This document shows positions 62,581 to 64,000 of a stretch of DNA of 64,000 nt, in pieces; the stretch's first letter is position 1; the number at the start of each line of letters is the position of its first letter. This DNA is from Aquabacter cavernae (lineage in GTDB: Bacteria > Pseudomonadota > Alphaproteobacteria > Rhizobiales > Xanthobacteraceae). Position numbers and translations under genes: made by a program. The stretch covers positions 1,054,001 through 1,118,000 of the forward strand of contig NZ_RWKV01000008.1 in NCBI RefSeq assembly GCF_003993795.1, in the 5' to 3' direction. The notes beneath the pieces are model-generated. The model was not told where the DNA came from, searched no databases, and saw nothing but the letters and a program-made list of their open reading frames with translations.

Positions 62581-62658
62581 CACGGAACGATCGACTTCCC
62601 CCCCTTGATCGATCCATGCGACGCGGCCGCCTCTCCCCCAGGCGGCCGCGTTTTCTTT
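62581..62658 (+). ncRNA. Candidate trans-acting small RNA with two C-rich loops
   Basis: About 78 bases. Stem-loop 1: GATCGA (62589-62594) pairs with TCGATC (62609-62614), exposing a 14-base loop CTTCCCCCCCTTGA. Stem-loop 2: CGCGGCCGCCT (62622-62632) pairs with AGGCGGCCGCG (62640-62650), loop CTCCCCC, then TTTTCTTTT, an excellent intrinsic terminator. No upstream gene on this strand needs this terminator. A -10-like TTATGT lies at 62574-62579; the -35 is unclear. Both loops could pair with Shine-Dalgarno GGGG/GGAG sequences, the design of CcsR ('cuckoo') and other anti-SD sRNAs of alphaproteobacteria. Expression is not shown. Confidence 0.5.
62622..62658 (+). terminator. Rho-independent terminator of the candidate sRNA
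   Basis: An 11-bp perfect GC stem with a 7-base loop (CTCCCCC) followed by TTTTCTTTT. It is the strongest plus-strand terminator in the gap and has no protein gene ahead of it. Confidence 0.8.
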
Positions 62659-62659
62659 T

Positions 62660-62709
62660 AGAGCCTGATCCCCTCAGGTTGAAGCGATCTGAGGGGCGGA
62701 TCAGCCTCT
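62660..62709. repeat. Imperfect intergenic palindrome
   Basis: Left arm AGAGCCTGATCCCCTCAG (62660-62677) and right arm CTGAGGGGCGGATCAGCCTCT shifted by small bulges (62689-62709), with an 11-base spacer, followed by AACTCTTTGAGAGAGAGCG. The AGAGC-TGATC arms with a CTCTAACTCTTTGAGAGAGAGC-type flank (split) resemble a common intergenic palindrome of Xanthobacteraceae and Bradyrhizobium. Confidence 0.55.
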
Positions 62710-62733
62710 AACTCTTTGAGAGAGAGCGATTCA

Positions 62734-62773
62734 CGCCCCACCTTGACGCACCAAGATGCGTCAAGGTGGGGCG
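62734..62773. repeat. Perfect 17-bp inverted repeat
   Basis: CGCCCCACCTTGACGCA (62734-62750) and its exact complement (62757-62773) flank a CCAAGA spacer. It could be a terminator-like hairpin without U-tract, a protein-binding site for the universal stress gene 114 bases downstream, or part of the adjacent repeat. Confidence 0.75.
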
Positions 62774-62886
62774 ATCGCACCCTAGGGTCCCCTCACGGCG
62801 GCTTTGCGGCGGATCAACATTGCCTCCTGGAACCTCATTAGGTTTATGGTGTCGCCGTTTTTGCGGCACCGGGAGGGCCTTTCGTT

Positions 62887-63717
62887 ATGATCCGCGACAT
62901 TCTCGTCAATCTCAGCCAGGGCACCGACCACGACCGGGCGGCGGCCTTTGCCATCAGCCTGGCGTCCAAGTTCTCGGCCCATCTGACGGGCCTGGCGGTG
63001 ACGTACGAAATCGACGTTCCGCCCTTCTATATGGGCGCCCTGCCCACCGATTTCCTGGAAACCCAGATGCAGGAAAACACCGCGGCAGCCGCTGCCGCCG
63101 GTGAAGCCTTCGCAGCGCGCGCGGCGGCGGCGGGCCTCGTCCACGATGTGCGCTCCATGAGCGGCTCGCTCGGCCTTGCGGCCAACAGCCTCGCGGAAAT
63201 GTCGCGCGCCTATGACCTCACCGTGGTGGCGCAGCCCGACCCGGACCGGCCGGGGCCGGAAGAGGTGATCGCCGAGACCGTCCTGCTGGAATCCGGCCGT
63301 GCGGTGCTGGTGGTTCCCTATGTGCAGCGCGACGGCTATGGCGGCGGCCGCGCCGTGGTGGCCTGGGACGGCAGCCGCGCCGCCGCGCGGGCGCTGGCCG
63401 AGGGACTGCCGCTCCTGCACCGCGCCTCCGTGGTGGAAGTGCTGCGCGTCGTGCGCGCCAGCGACGAGCCGGCGGATTGCGAGGACGTGCTGCGCCATCT
63501 CGCCCGGCACGGCCTCACCGCCACCACGCGCACCCTGCATGTGGGCAATGGCGAGCCCAGCATCGCCCAGACCATTCTCAACGAAGTGTCCGACCAGGGC
63601 GCCGACCTCGTGGTGATGGGCGGCTACGGCCATTCGCGCCTGCGCGAACTGGTCATGGGCGGCGTCACCCGCGAGATCCTCTCGGCCATGACCGTGCCCG
63701 TGCTGATGGCGCACTGA
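62887..63717 (+). CDS. Universal stress protein, tandem UspA domains
   Basis: A 276-residue protein with two Usp folds (about 1-140 and 150-276). The second has the ATP-binding signature VVMGGYGHSRLRELVMGGVTREIL (split) and VAWDGSRAAARALAEGLPLL; in the first the corresponding glycine loop is lost, so only domain 2 is expected to bind ATP. ATG 62887 begins MIRDILVNLSQGTDHDRAAAFA. It stands alone; its control region includes the repeats described above. A bidirectional terminator follows. Confidence 0.9.
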   Translation: MIRDILVNLSQGTDHDRAAAFAISLASKFSAHLTGLAVTYEIDVPPFYMGALPTDFLETQMQENTAAAAAAGEAFAARAAAAGLVHDVRSMSGSLGLAANSLAEMSRAYDLTVVAQPDPDRPGPEEVIAETVLLESGRAVLVVPYVQRDGYGGGRAVVAWDGSRAAARALAEGLPLLHRASVVEVLRVVRASDEPADCEDVLRHLARHGLTATTRTLHVGNGEPSIAQTILNEVSDQGADLVVMGGYGHSRLRELVMGGVTREILSAMTVPVLMAH

Positions 63718-63794
63718 CACTTTCGGCTCCGGTCCACCACCGGGGCCGCCCCCTTTCGGGGATGATCCGTCCGCGGCAATCCATGCCGCCAAAC

Positions 63795-63830
63795 AAAAAG
63801 GCCCCCTCCGATGCCGGAGGGGGCCTTTTT
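63795..63830. terminator. Bidirectional terminator after the universal stress gene
   Basis: A perfect 16-bp stem (AAAAAGGCCCCCTCCG and complement) with an ATGC loop, flanked by A and T runs, serving the stress gene and the convergent partial gene. Confidence 0.92.
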
Positions 63831-63855
63831 CGTGAGCCGCCGGATGGCGAGGCGA

Positions 63856-64000
63856 TCACTCGTCGTCTTCGTCGGCCTCGGTCTTGCGGGAACCGCCCAG
63901 CTTGGCGAACACGGTTTCCAGATCGAGGGATTCGCGGCGGGGCGGCGCATCCTCATGGCGGCGGGTGGTGACATCCGCCGGCAGCAGGGTGGCGCCGCGC
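63856..64000 (-). CDS. Unrecognised protein, C-terminal 47 residues only
   Basis: The gene enters from the right edge and ends in TGA at 63856. The visible C-terminus reads ATLLPADVTTRRHEDAPPRR then ESLDLETVFAKLGGSRKTEAD and a final acidic EDDE. It is hydrophilic, basic then acidic, with no motif I recognise; codon use and frame consistency support coding. The terminator between it and the stress gene marks its 3-prime end. Confidence 0.6.
   Translation of the reverse strand, partial: RGATLLPADVTTRRHEDAPPRRESLDLETVFAKLGGSRKTEADEDDE

Larger units (their letters stand above)
62458..62886. other. Intergenic region with candidate sRNA and repeats
   Basis: A 429-base gap between the divergent GT2 and universal stress genes. 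It contains a T-rich stretch (about 62532-62548), a candidate sRNA (about 62581-62658), an imperfect palindrome (62660-62709) and a perfect 17-bp inverted repeat (62734-62773). No protein gene. Confidence 0.6.

Overview
This 64 kb window reads as a chromosomal segment of a high-GC alphaproteobacterium of the order Hyphomicrobiales (Rhizobiales), most like the Xanthobacteraceae (Xanthobacter, Azorhizobium, Ancylobacter, Starkeya). Support comes from ctrA divergent from fliJ, the run cysQ-like / DUF4170 / DUF374 / waaA / lpxK / DUF2093 / xseA / purD, an NDUFA12-type complex I accessory subunit, small DUF4170, DUF2093, DUF2155 and DUF4287 proteins, and GANTC (CcrM) sites at ctrA. The genus is inference. 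I see no rRNA or tRNA genes, insertion sequences, prophage or CRISPR array.

Layout. 1-1.6 kb: end of a module for a polyprenyl-phosphate pentose donor (FAD-linked oxidase plus HAD-UbiA prenyltransferase), related to mycobacterial DprE1/UbiA and rhizobial noe genes. 2.1-6 kb: branched-chain amino acid operon ilvB-ilvH-ilvC, preceded by a recognisable sigma70 promoter, an Ile/Val/Leu-rich leader peptide and alternative hairpins. 6-12.3 kb: ubiA, a cysQ-like phosphatase, then lipid A/Kdo genes (DUF374, waaA, lpxK). 12.3-19.5 kb: xseA, purD, a fluoroacetate-dehalogenase-like hydrolase, tadA, an rluB-type pseudouridine synthase with a long 30-residue tandem-repeat tail, and rsmD. 19.5-25.8 kb: aminotransferase, M48 protease, DsbA-like protein, and aroQ-accB-accC. 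25.9-35.6 kb: a short FUSC protein, a NitT/TauT-type ABC pair with fused permeases, aat, a DUF2155 protein, the NDUFA12 homologue, ChaA, a ureohydrolase and a CysA-like ATPase. 35.6-39.5 kb: an ECF sigma/anti-sigma pair, fliJ and ctrA. 39.5-42.8 kb: a 1080-residue secreted-type protein with a GH64-like N-terminus and a DUF4114 C-terminus. 43-51.6 kb: DnaJ-like chaperone, lipoprotein, pdxH, SDR, corA, L,D-transpeptidase, extensin-family protein, HAD and DUF1499. 51.6-64 kb: MBL hydrolase, twin small secreted proteins, prpE, an acyl-CoA ligase, an ABCD/BacA-like exporter, a ClC transporter, an HpnK-like deacetylase with a GT2 glycosyltransferase, a candidate C-rich-loop small RNA, repeats, and a tandem universal stress protein.

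Most of the window is ordinary core metabolism and envelope biology. The items most worth a second look are the candidate sRNA at about 62.58-62.66 kb (two hairpins, both with C-rich loops), the hydrolase whose residues match fluoroacetate dehalogenase position for position, the ilv leader attenuator, the arabinose-donor-like module at the left edge, the repeat tail of the pseudouridine synthase, the CtrA/GANTC-marked promoters around ctrA and the sigma factor, and the large DUF4114 protein.
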